NCBI GenBank assembly: GCA_965372385.1
Contig: CBDVCD010000012.1
Span: 1-32,549 of the forward strand
DNA from: JASJBU01 sp965372385
Lineage (GTDB): Bacteria > Pseudomonadota > Gammaproteobacteria > Chromatiales > Chromatiaceae
Reading direction: 5' to 3'
DNA: 32,549 bases
Shown here: in pieces, positions 25,658 to 32,549 of the stretch
Position numbering within the stretch: position 1 is the first letter of the stretch
Layout of the letters: each line of letters opens with the position of its first letter
Notes under the pieces: model-generated
Told to the model about the DNA's origin: nothing
Seen by the model: only the letters and a program-made list of their open reading frames with translations
Databases searched by the model: none
Made by a program: the position numbers and the translations under genes

Positions 25658-28252
25658 TTATTCAACCACGCGTGCCACTTCGGTACGCTCGAACACCTCG
25701 ATATGATCACCGACTTGAACATCGTTGTAGTTCTTCACGCCGATACCGCACTCCATGCCATTCTTGACTTCGTTGGCGTCATCCTTGAACCGGCGCAGGG
25801 ATTCGAGCGCGCCTTCATAGATCACCACGTTGTCCCGCAGCACACGGATCGGACTGTTGCGCTTGACGATACCCTCGACCACCATGCAGCCTGCAATGGC
25901 GCCAATCTTGGAGTTGCGGAACACCTCGCGCACCTCTGCCAGACCAAGAATCTCCTCGCGGATCTCGGGGGAGAGCATACCGGAGATCGCCTTCTTCACA
26001 TCATCGATGATCTCGTAGATGATGCTGTAGTAGCGCATGTCGATGCCCTGCTCCTCCACCACCCGCCTGGCTCCGGCATCGGCACGTACGTTGAAACCGA
26101 TGATGATGGCGCTCGAGGTGACGGCCAGGTTGGCATCCGACTCGCTGATCCCGCCCACACTGGCAGCCACCACCAGCACCTTGACCTCATCCGTGGAGAT
26201 CTTGACCAGGGATTCCTTGAGGGCTTCCACACTGCCTTGGACATCGGCCTTGACAATGATATTGAGGGTCTGGGTCTCGCCCTCCCTCATCCGGGTGAAC
26301 ATCTCATCCAGCTTGGCCGCTTTTTGCGCCGCCAGCCGGGTGTCGCGCAGTTTTTCATGTCGCAGGCTGGCTATCTCACGAGCACGCCGTTCGTCGGCAA
26401 CCGCGCGTACGTCATCACCCGCCTCCGGTGTGCCTGAAAGCCCTAGCACCACCACCGGAATGGAGGGTCCGGCGCTCTTCACCGAATGACCGCTCTCATC
26501 GAACATGGCGCGCACCCGGCCAAATTCCTTGCCCGATACGATGATATCCCCTCGATGCAGGGTACCCGAACGAACCAGCACGGTCGCAACCGGGCCACGC
26601 CCCTTGTCCAGGGAGGATTCGACGATGGAACCGCTGGCATGACCCTCCTGCACGGCAGTCAACTCCAGCACTTCCGATTGCAGCAGAATGGCATCCAGCA
26701 GCGCATCGATACCCTCGCCGGTCTTGGCGGAGACCCGCACGAACATGGTATCACCGCCCCAATCCTCTGGAATGACCTCTTCATGGGAAAGCTCCTGAAT
26801 AACCCGATCCGGATTGGCGTCCTCCTTGTCAATCTTATTGATCGCGACGATCAGTGGTACTTTAGCTGCCTTGGCGTGTTGGATCGCCTCCTTGGTCTGC
26901 GGCATCACACCATCATCCGCGGCCACCACCAGGATGACGATATCGGTTACCTTGGCGCCACGGGCACGCATCGCGGTAAACGCCGCATGGCCCGGGGTAT
27001 CCAGAAAAGAGATCGTACCCTTGTCGGTTTCCACGTGATAGGCACCGATGTGCTGGGTGATTCCGCCCGCCTCGTTGGCCGCCACCTTACTCGCCCGAAT
27101 ATAGTCGAGCAGGGAGGTCTTACCATGATCTACATGCCCCATGATGGTGACCACCGGGGGACGTTGAACCTGTTCGCCCTGGGCCTCGGCCTCGTCTTCA
27201 CTGCTCAGCAGATCCGCCTCGATATCCTCGTCCTTCTGGATAACAGGCGTGTGTCCCATCTCCTCCACTACCAGGGTTGCGGTATCCCGGTCCAGGGGCT
27301 GGTTGATGGTGACCATCATGCCCATTTTCATCAGTACCTTGATCACCTCCGCCGCCTTGATCGACATGCGCTGGGCCAGCTCGGCCACGGTCATGCTCTC
27401 CGGAATCTTTACCTCATGCACCACGGGGGCGGTGGGTTTTTGGAAGCCATGCTGAGCATCGGACGCCTGAGCTGACGCTGCCCGACGTCCGCTTGGCTTT
27501 TTCTTGCGTCGACCACGTTTGTCTTTGGCGACATGCAACTCCCTACGACCAACGCGGGGACCCTTCTTTTCTTCAGTGGCCTTGACCTCCTTCTCCTTAC
27601 GCGGCGCCTTCTTGCCACGCGAGGTTTCCTGTTCTTGTTTGGCAAGTTTTTCCTGTTGCGCTTGCCGCTCCTTGGCCTTTTGCTCCGCCTCCTCCTCCGC
27701 AAGGCGCTTGGCCTCTGCTTCCGCCTTGAGGCGCGTCTGCGCCTCTGCCTCACGGACTGATGCCTCTTGCGCTTCCCGCTTGACACGTTCGGCCAACATG
27801 CGCGCCTCGGCCTCAGCCTCAATGGTTGCCTGCTGCTTCGCCTGTTCCGCCAGCGCCAGACGTGCCTCTTCCGCCTCTTGTAACGTGCTTTCATCCTGCA
27901 CCACCGCGACACGTTTCACGTAGGTGCGCTTTTTTCTCACCTCCACACTGACTGTTTTCGACGGTGCGGATGAGGATGAGCGGCTGAGTGTACTCCGCCC
28001 CGACGCAGTGGGTTGGCGTAGTTCACTCACTGTTTTACGCCGCAGAGTGACCTTCTTGGGCGCAGCCGCGCTGGCCGTCTGCTGCTTGCCATGACTCTGA
28101 CGCAAGTAGTTAAGCAGGTTGGTTTTTTCTTCATCCGTGATGGTGTCGTCGGGGTCTTTGGCCTGGATCCCGGCGTCCGCCAACTGTTCCATCAGGCGAT
28201 CGGCAGGAATGCCTACGACTTTTGCTAGTTGCGATACCGTTACTTCACTCAT
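25658..28252 (-). CDS. infB: Translation initiation factor IF-2
   Basis: GTPase that brings initiator tRNA to the 30S subunit. The 864 residues have an IF2-N helix domain (about 1-52), a long Lys/Glu/Ala-rich charged linker (about 120-260, with rows such as RLAEEEAEQKAKERQAQQ), a second IF2-N unit (ESMTVAELAQRMSI), then the G domain with GHVDHGKTS, DTPGHAAF and NKID, and domains II to IV. Internal starts giving shorter isoforms, as in E. coli, are possible but I did not identify one. GAGAGG precedes the ATG. Confidence 0.99.
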   Translation of the reverse strand: MSEVTVSQLAKVVGIPADRLMEQLADAGIQAKDPDDTITDEEKTNLLNYLRQSHGKQQTASAAAPKKVTLRRKTVSELRQPTASGRSTLSRSSSSAPSKTVSVEVRKKRTYVKRVAVVQDESTLQEAEEARLALAEQAKQQATIEAEAEARMLAERVKREAQEASVREAEAQTRLKAEAEAKRLAEEEAEQKAKERQAQQEKLAKQEQETSRGKKAPRKEKEVKATEEKKGPRVGRRELHVAKDKRGRRKKKPSGRRAASAQASDAQHGFQKPTAPVVHEVKIPESMTVAELAQRMSIKAAEVIKVLMKMGMMVTINQPLDRDTATLVVEEMGHTPVIQKDEDIEADLLSSEDEAEAQGEQVQRPPVVTIMGHVDHGKTSLLDYIRASKVAANEAGGITQHIGAYHVETDKGTISFLDTPGHAAFTAMRARGAKVTDIVILVVAADDGVMPQTKEAIQHAKAAKVPLIVAINKIDKEDANPDRVIQELSHEEVIPEDWGGDTMFVRVSAKTGEGIDALLDAILLQSEVLELTAVQEGHASGSIVESSLDKGRGPVATVLVRSGTLHRGDIIVSGKEFGRVRAMFDESGHSVKSAGPSIPVVVLGLSGTPEAGDDVRAVADERRAREIASLRHEKLRDTRLAAQKAAKLDEMFTRMREGETQTLNIIVKADVQGSVEALKESLVKISTDEVKVLVVAASVGGISESDANLAVTSSAIIIGFNVRADAGARRVVEEQGIDMRYYSIIYEIIDDVKKAISGMLSPEIREEILGLAEVREVFRNSKIGAIAGCMVVEGIVKRNSPIRVLRDNVVIYEGALESLRRFKDDANEVKNGMECGIGVKNYNDVQVGDHIEVFERTEVARVVE

Positions 28253-28329
28253 TTAATCAGGCCTCTCGACTTTACCTTATCCATCTGTTCACACTGCTTT
28301 AATTATCTGCCACTGGTCTATCCATGAGC

Positions 28330-29823
28330 CTATTCCGTCTCTTCGAACCAGGGCGCCCGTGCGGTCATAATCAGTTTGCCGGCACGTTCTTCGTCCATGC
28401 CATCGATCTCCGTCAGGTCATCGATGGACTGTTCCGCCAGATCCTCCATGGTCACCACACCTCTACCCGCCAGAGTGTTGGCCAGATCCTTATCCATACC
28501 CTCCATCGTCAGCAGGTCTTCCGCCGGCTCCTTAAAGGCCTCTTCACTGGCGATGGCCTTGGTCAGCAACAAATCCTTGGCGCGATTACGCAGTTCCTGC
28601 ACCAACTCTTCATCGAACTCCTCGATGGTGAGCATCTCTTCGATGGGGACATAGGCCACCTCATCGAGAGAGGTGAATCCCTCCTGCACCAGGATGACCG
28701 CAACATCCTCGTCCACATCCAGTTGTTCCATGAAGGTTTCGATGAACACCCTGGATTCGGTTTCGGTCTTCTCGGCAGACTGCGCCTCGTCCATGACATT
28801 CAGCTCCCAGCCAGTCAACTGACTGGCAAGACGCACATTCTGACCCCCACGACCAATGGCCTGGGAGAGGTTCTCTTCACTCACTGCCACATCCATGGCA
28901 TGGGTATCTTCATCCACCACGATGGAAACCACATCAGCGGGTGACATGGCATTGATCACGAACTGGGCGGTATTGTCGTTCCATAGGATGATATCCACCC
29001 GTTCTCCGTTCAGCTCGTTGGAGACCGCCTGCACCCGGGAACCGCGCATCCCCACGCAGGCACCCACCGGATCGATGCGTGAGTCGAGGGCCTTCACCGC
29101 GATCTTGGCCCGCAGGCCGGGATCCCGTGCCGCGCCCCTGATATCGATCAGACCCTCACCAACTTCAGGCACCTCCAGTTTAAACAACTCGACCAGCAGG
29201 TCCGGCATGGTGCGGCTGATAAACAGCTGGGGTCCACGGGGTTCCGACCGGATCTCATACAGATAGCCGCGCAGGCGGTCGCCAACCCGTACCGAATCCT
29301 TGGGAATCATGTGTTCACGGCCGATGAAGGCCTCAGCGTTGCCGCCAAGATCGAGAAAAACATTCCCGCGGTCGATACGTTTTACCACACCGGTAACCAG
29401 TTCACCCTCACGTCCACTGTAGGCCTCGACCACCTTGGCGCGCTCTGCCTCACGCACCTTTTGCACGATGACCTGCTTTGCGGCCTGAGCGGCGATACGA
29501 CCAAACTCGATCGAATCGATAAGATCCTCGACAAAATCACCCTCCTCGATCTCCGGGTTCTCCAACCTGGCCGCTTCCAGGGTAATCTGACGCAATGGGG
29601 CATCCGATTCATCTTCCGCATAACTCTCGACCACTTCCCAGCGTCTGAAGGTTTCATAGTCTCCAGTTTCTCGGTCGATCGAAACCCTGACCAGAATATC
29701 GTCACCGTTTCGCTTGCGCGTTGCGGAGGCCAGCGCTGCCTCGATGGCCTCGAAGATGACTGGTTTCTCAACATCTTTTTCGTTGGAAACCGCGTCGACA
29801 ACCAGCAGAATCTCTTTACTCAT
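28330..29823 (-). CDS. nusA: Transcription termination/antitermination protein NusA
   Basis: RNA polymerase-binding elongation factor, 497 residues (495 in E. coli). The N-terminal polymerase-binding domain is followed by an S1 domain (VTGVVKRIDRGNVFLDLGG), two KH domains (with DPVGACVGMRGSRV and SQAIGRGGQNVRLAS) and two C-terminal acidic helix-hairpin-helix repeats, the last ending WFEETE. It follows rimP by 15 bases. NusA controls its own operon in E. coli, relevant to the terminators found upstream of rimP. Confidence 0.99.
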   Translation of the reverse strand: MSKEILLVVDAVSNEKDVEKPVIFEAIEAALASATRKRNGDDILVRVSIDRETGDYETFRRWEVVESYAEDESDAPLRQITLEAARLENPEIEEGDFVEDLIDSIEFGRIAAQAAKQVIVQKVREAERAKVVEAYSGREGELVTGVVKRIDRGNVFLDLGGNAEAFIGREHMIPKDSVRVGDRLRGYLYEIRSEPRGPQLFISRTMPDLLVELFKLEVPEVGEGLIDIRGAARDPGLRAKIAVKALDSRIDPVGACVGMRGSRVQAVSNELNGERVDIILWNDNTAQFVINAMSPADVVSIVVDEDTHAMDVAVSEENLSQAIGRGGQNVRLASQLTGWELNVMDEAQSAEKTETESRVFIETFMEQLDVDEDVAVILVQEGFTSLDEVAYVPIEEMLTIEEFDEELVQELRNRAKDLLLTKAIASEEAFKEPAEDLLTMEGMDKDLANTLAGRGVVTMEDLAEQSIDDLTEIDGMDEERAGKLIMTARAPWFEETE

Positions 29824-29838
29824 CTGTCGTTTCCCAAT

Positions 29839-30297
29839 TCAGAATTCCGGTATCAAACGGGCTGTAACTATCTCATCTAGCGGAATACGATAGAGCGTCC
29901 CATCGTCCTCTAGCAAAACCCTCTCCTCTTCCACGCCCTGCAACACACCTGTAAAGCGGTGGCGGGTTTCGATCTTGGAGCGCGTTTTTATGCGCACCTT
30001 GTGTCCCTCGAATCGTTCGAAATGCGCCTTCTCGAACAAGGGCCTGTCCAATCCCGGCGAGGAGACCTCCAGGCGATAATGTTCACGAATCGGGTCCTCC
30101 ACCTCGAGAACACCACTCACCTGATGACTGACCTGTACACAATCATCCATGTTGATGCCGTCTGCATGATCAATATAGATCCGCAGCAACATCTCCCCCT
30201 TGCCCTGCCCGATCAGTTCGACACCGACCAGCTCATAACCGAGCAGTTCGACTTCATCACGTAGCAAGCGGACCAGTTTGTCAGGTGCAGAACGCAT
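29839..30297 (-). CDS. rimP: Ribosome maturation factor RimP
   Basis: 30S subunit assembly factor, 152 residues, usual length. It shows GYELVGVELIGQGKG near the N-terminus, IDHADGINMDDCVQVS, and the family signature YRLEVSSPGLDRPL, then a C-terminal SH3-like barrel. First gene of the operon ending at pnp. Its own ribosome site is poor (GGTGA only 3 bases before the ATG), but a 13-residue leader ORF ends 3 bases upstream in the same frame, so its translation may be coupled. Confidence 0.98.
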   Translation of the reverse strand: MRSAPDKLVRLLRDEVELLGYELVGVELIGQGKGEMLLRIYIDHADGINMDDCVQVSHQVSGVLEVEDPIREHYRLEVSSPGLDRPLFEKAHFERFEGHKVRIKTRSKIETRHRFTGVLQGVEEERVLLEDDGTLYRIPLDEIVTARLIPEF

Positions 30298-30300
30298 TTT

Positions 30301-30342
30301 TCACCGCAATAAAAAATGGGCCAATGGCCCATTCCATAACAT
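30301..30342 (-). CDS. Candidate leader peptide of rimP operon, 13 residues
   Basis: ATG at 30342-30340, TGA at 30303-30301, with AAGGAG exactly 7 bases upstream (30355-30350). The product reads MLWNGPLAHFLLR. Its codons run straight through the stem-loop and T-run of an intrinsic terminator, so a translating ribosome would block hairpin formation, and its stop lies 3 bases before the rimP ATG. The ORF is unmistakably well placed, but chance cannot be excluded for such a short frame; no protein evidence is available. Confidence 0.45.
   Translation of the reverse strand: MLWNGPLAHFLLR
30311..30333 (-). terminator. Intrinsic terminator just upstream of rimP
   Basis: AATGGGCCA (30315-30323) and TGGCCCATT (30325-30333) form a 9-base perfect palindrome centred on one base. 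Read leftward, it is followed by T6 (30316-30311). It lies 13 bases before the rimP start, inside the leader ORF, so it is an attenuator candidate rather than the end of a transcript. Confidence 0.75.
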
Positions 30343-30440
30343 CCCGAAACTCCTTGGCGAACCCTGCCTTTGACTACAGTACAGAATCCTGGGCTAGCTC
30401 ATTGTTTTTTATAAAACCAATGAAGAGCTTCGAAAACAAA

Positions 30441-30463
30441 AAAACCCCGTTTAACGGGGTTTT
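30441..30463 (-). terminator. Intrinsic terminator, end of small-RNA candidate
   Basis: AAAACCCCGT (30441-30450) pairs with ACGGGGTTTT (30454-30463) around a 3-base loop, with further A/T flanks on both sides. On the minus strand a T-run follows to 30434 (interrupted by one G), so it terminates leftward transcripts arriving from the promoter at 30614-30585. It may be bidirectional. Confidence 0.85.
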
Positions 30464-30578
30464 TATTATAATTGGTGGCTGGAGCAGACAACCAACATAG
30501 CAGACTGGTTACTGCGAGAAACAACACCGCTGTTCCAAAGCGCGCGCTCAACCCATAAGGGAGCGCCACCTTCAAAGA
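30441..30578 (-). ncRNA. Candidate small RNA, about 140 nt
   Basis: The promoter at 30614-30585 and the terminator at 30463-30441 bracket about 140 bases with no ORF of note. The 5' start is inferred 7 bases past the -10. The segment begins with part of a GC stem: GCGCGCTC (30542-30549) and GAGCGCGC (30577-30584) are perfect complements, although the outermost bases lie before the predicted start. I find no tRNA cloverleaf, no 4.5S, 6S or tmRNA signature. It could instead be the first part of an attenuated rimP leader. Confidence 0.45.
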
Positions 30579-30584
30579 GCGCGC

Positions 30585-30614
30585 ATTCTAGCAAAATTCC
30601 ATCGTCCTGTTCAA
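30585..30614 (-). promoter_or_regulatory. Sigma-70-type promoter, GC-rich discriminator
   Basis: Read leftward: TTGAAC (30614-30609), an 18-base spacer ending TTTTGC, then TAGAAT (30590-30585), with TG one base before the -10 (an extended -10). The next bases, GCGCGC, form a GC-rich discriminator like those of stable-RNA promoters under stringent control. Confidence 0.65.
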
Positions 30615-30615
30615 C

Positions 30616-30692
30616 CTAAGGGTCGCGGAAAAATGAATTATCCGCAAATCACGCTCACATTTGGGCGATTGGATTGAGTAAAACCGTAAGAC
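30616..30692 (+). repeat. Dispersed intergenic repeat, copy A
   Basis: Starts CTAAGGGTCGCGGAAAAATG and ends GAGTAAAACCGTAAGAC. It shares its length and most bases with copy B at 32311-32400, including AAGGG, GCGGAAAAA, ATCACG, TTTGGGCGATT, ATTGAG and GCAAGAC-like ends. Inside it GCGGA (near 30624) can pair with TCCGC. It sits between nfeD and the promoter of the small-RNA candidate. Confidence 0.7.
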
Positions 30693-30729
30693 ATCGCTGC
30701 CGGCATCCTGCCTCTCGCGACACTGGCAC

Positions 30730-30762
30730 CTCCCTGTGCGGCGTAGCTGGGCTAACAGGGAG
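30730..30762. other. Inverted repeat downstream of nfeD
   Basis: CTCCCTGT (30730-30737) pairs with ACAGGGAG (30755-30762) across a 17-base loop. It lies about 40 bases past the nfeD stop. Lacking a T-run, it is at best a weak terminator or an RNA-stabilising stem. Confidence 0.4.
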
Positions 30763-30798
30763 ATGTTTGCCCGTTGACTGCGTCGGCTGAATACCTGT

Positions 30799-31245
30799 TC
30801 AGGATTCGATGTTGATCAGCAGCACCACGCCATCCACACCGGTAACCTTGACCTGAGTGGCGGCTGGACAGTCCCTGCCACGGATCTTCCAGGTACTGTC
30901 ATCCACCCGGATCTTGCCTTCACCGTTGATGATCGGCTCTTCCAGAGTGAAGGTACGCCCGATGTACTGCTCACCCCGACGATTGAGATTGGGTTGATCG
31001 GTCTTGATTGGATGGCGCTGCAGGATGAGGCGCGCCGCGAGAATATCGGTCACACTGAACAGAGCGAAGATCAGCAGCTGGTACTGCCAATCCAGCTCGG
31101 GGAAGGCGAGCAGGATGCCGCCGACGATGCCTGCCGCCAGGCCCATCCAGATGAAAAAGACACCGGGAGAGAAGACCTCCAGAATGACCAGCACCACGGC
31201 CAGGATGAACCAGTGCCAGTAGTCGAGGTTATGCAGCAGTTCCAC
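30799..31245 (-). CDS. NfeD-like membrane protein
   Basis: A 148-residue short-form NfeD protein. Three or so membrane segments fill the first 75 residues (WFILAVVLVILEVFSPGVFF, GLAAGIVGGILLAF, LLIFALFSVTDILA), followed by an OB-fold domain (GRTFTLEEPIINGEGKIRV, DDSTWKIRGRDCPAATQVKV). It starts at a GTG whose G is the last base of the upstream qmcA stop codon (TAGTG), a one-base overlap showing coupling. NfeD proteins pair with SPFH proteins in membrane quality control, which is the arrangement here. Confidence 0.93.
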   Translation of the reverse strand: MELLHNLDYWHWFILAVVLVILEVFSPGVFFIWMGLAAGIVGGILLAFPELDWQYQLLIFALFSVTDILAARLILQRHPIKTDQPNLNRRGEQYIGRTFTLEEPIINGEGKIRVDDSTWKIRGRDCPAATQVKVTGVDGVVLLINIES

Positions 31246-32168
31246 TACGCACTGTCTCCTCTACGTTTATTGAAGGCCTCTTTGGTCAGCTCGGCGATAC
31301 CACCGATGGAGCCGATCAGGCTGGTGGCCTCCAATGGCATCAGTATGACCTTCTGGTTTTCCGCGGAGGCGATACTCTGCAGCGCCTCGGTATACTTCTG
31401 GGCCACGAAGTAGTTGATGGCGTTCACGTCACCCTTGGCGATAGCCTGGGAGACCATGTCGGTAGCCTTGGCCTCCGCCTCGGCCAGACGCTCCCTGGCT
31501 TCTGCCTCGCGGAAGGCGGCCTCCTTCTCGCCTTCGGCCTGCAGGATAGTGGCCTGCTTCTCACCTTCGGCCCTGAGGATCTCCGCCTGCCGGGTGCCTT
31601 CCGCCTCCAGGATCTTCGCCCGCTTGTCACGCTCCGCCTTCATCTGACGCGCCATGGATTCCACCAGATCCCTGGGCGGCGAAATGTCCTTGATCTCAAT
31701 ACGGGTTACCTTGATGCCCCAGGGGGTGGTGGCATCGTCCACTACGGTGAGCAGCTGGGTGTTGATCTTGTCACGTTGAGAGAGCAGTTCGTCCAGGTCC
31801 ATCGAGCCCATCACGGTACGAATGTTGGTCATGGTCAGGTTGAGGATCGCCCGGATGAGGTCGTTCACCTCGTATGAAGCCTGGGCGGCATTCAGCACCT
31901 GGAAGAAGATCACCCCATCGGCGGTGACCATGGCGTTGTCCTTGGTGATGACCTCCTGGGAGGGGACGTCGAGCACCTGCTCCATCATGTTCTGCTTGTT
32001 GCCAATCTGGTCGATCACCGGCACGATCAGGTTGAGGCCGGGGCGCAGGGTCTTGGTAAAGCGACCGAAGCGTTCCACGGTGTACTCCATCCCCTGGGGT
32101 ACCCGTTTTGCCCCGAGTGAGACTATGACGATTGCCAGAACCAGAACCGCAAGAACAAATACATCCAT
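31245..32168 (-). CDS. qmcA: SPFH/stomatin-like membrane protein QmcA
   Basis: A 307-residue band-7 protein. One N-terminal membrane segment (VFVLAVLVLAIVIVSLG) is followed by the SPFH core (VPQGMEYTVERFGRFTKTL, GLNLIVPVIDQIG, RTVMGSMDLDELLSQRD), and then an Ala/Glu/Arg-rich coiled coil with EAEGTRQAEILRAEGEKQ repeats that drives oligomer assembly. In E. coli QmcA interacts with the membrane protease FtsH. GGGGAA precedes the ATG at 32168. It is the first gene of the qmcA-nfeD pair. Confidence 0.95.
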   Translation of the reverse strand: MDVFVLAVLVLAIVIVSLGAKRVPQGMEYTVERFGRFTKTLRPGLNLIVPVIDQIGNKQNMMEQVLDVPSQEVITKDNAMVTADGVIFFQVLNAAQASYEVNDLIRAILNLTMTNIRTVMGSMDLDELLSQRDKINTQLLTVVDDATTPWGIKVTRIEIKDISPPRDLVESMARQMKAERDKRAKILEAEGTRQAEILRAEGEKQATILQAEGEKEAAFREAEARERLAEAEAKATDMVSQAIAKGDVNAINYFVAQKYTEALQSIASAENQKVILMPLEATSLIGSIGGIAELTKEAFNKRRGDSA

Positions 32169-32310
32169 GGTGTTTCCCCATTATTTGAAAGACTAGCTCT
32201 ACAAGATGGTGTATAGCTGCAAGGATTTCAATGGTGCGATTGGTCGGTTGCTGGCTTCGTGTCACACTTGGGCCATGAAGCGAACCGTCAAGCCTCCAAA
32301 GTCCCTGTTG

Positions 32311-32400
32311 CGTAAGGGCCGCGGAAAAAATGATTTGTCCGAAGATCACGTTCATATTTGGGTGAGATTTGGGCGATTTGATTGAGCAAATCCGCAAGAC
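32311..32400 (+). repeat. Dispersed intergenic repeat, copy B
   Basis: Starts CGTAAGGGCCGCGGAAAAAA and ends GAGCAAATCCGCAAGAC. It matches copy A over its whole length, with a short extra segment (GGTGAGATTT-like) in the middle. Copies A and B lie in the same orientation and bracket nfeD-qmcA. Confidence 0.7.
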
Positions 32401-32460
32401 TAGCTGGACTAATTTGAGGAATTTGCGATTGAAAATCGTCCAAAGGTTACCCGAAGAGGG

Positions 32461-32503
32461 GCGTGAGATAGGATAAATCTTTTTTTCCGTGGCCCTAATT
32501 CTA
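32461..32503 (-). repeat. Dispersed intergenic repeat, partial inverted copy C
   Basis: Read on the minus strand, this begins near TTAGGGCCACGGAAAAAAAG and continues ATTTATCC...TCACGC, matching the first 40 bases of copies A and B. It faces copy B, so the two make an inverted pair at the right end. Confidence 0.5.
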
Positions 32504-32549
32504 CTTTGTTAGATTACTCATCAACCTAAGCCATTGATAAGTCATGCTG

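Larger units (their letters stand above)
32169..32549. other. Gene-free right end, upstream of qmcA
   Basis: No gene is visible in these 381 bases. They hold the qmcA promoter region, for which I see no strong boxes, and repeat copies B and C. Whatever lies beyond the right edge is not visible. Confidence 0.5.

Noticed and set aside
25301..27475. Long plus-strand open frames opposite rbfA and infB
   Set aside because: Antisense shadows; the opposite strand encodes highly conserved RbfA and IF-2.
30285..30500. Plus-strand 71-codon frame across the rimP leader
   Set aside because: It runs through two terminator hairpins, lacks a ribosome site and has no recognisable content.
30468..30580. A tRNA gene upstream of rimP, as in many relatives
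   Set aside because: No acceptor stem, T-loop GTTCRA signature or anticodon arm could be assembled on either strand.

Overview
The window reads as a chromosomal segment of a gammaproteobacterial sulfur oxidiser, possibly Chromatiales-like (the Sedimenticola/Thiodiazotropha type would fit). This rests on the gene orders hisS-yfgM-bamB-der and rimP-nusA-infB-rbfA-truB-rpsO-pnp, both typical of Gammaproteobacteria, and on a partial Gly/Tyr-rich secreted protein at the left edge that resembles sulfur globule envelope proteins. The lineage is inferred from gene content only; no search was run. No rRNA, tRNA, CRISPR array, transposase or phage gene was found.

Layout. 1-5040 (minus): sulfur-globule-like gene with a near-perfect -10 box, then der, bamB, yfgM and hisS. 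5041-5528: gap holding a REP-like inverted pair and an unlisted 30-residue membrane peptide gene. 5529-9786: arginase and a bifunctional PutA, divergently transcribed, suggesting arginine/proline catabolism to glutamate. 9846-10950: an exported unknown protein overlapping a TlpA-type thioredoxin. 11252-14699: MidA-type methyltransferase, a pteridine-reductase-like SDR, a second SDR and YceH. 15120-18317: secreted GH31 alpha-glucosidase with a C-terminal CBM20 starch-binding module. 18378-21590: the accessory core, with a small lipoprotein, a tandem-repeat regulatory region, a monoheme outer-membrane cytochrome/beta-barrel fusion resembling Cyc2, a diheme cytochrome c and a SHOCT-tailed lipoprotein. 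21734-30297 (minus): the ribosome/transcription operon rimP to pnp. 30301-30614: its unusual leader, with a 13-codon ORF spanning an intrinsic terminator, a second terminator, and a promoter that together could define a small RNA. 30799-32168 (minus): qmcA and nfeD, bracketed by copies of a dispersed intergenic repeat.

The most interesting unit is the outer-membrane cytochrome-barrel plus diheme cytochrome pair at 18931-20967, a plausible route for electrons from outside the cell to the periplasm. Next come the rimP leader and the small-RNA candidate upstream of it. Much of the remainder is conserved housekeeping.
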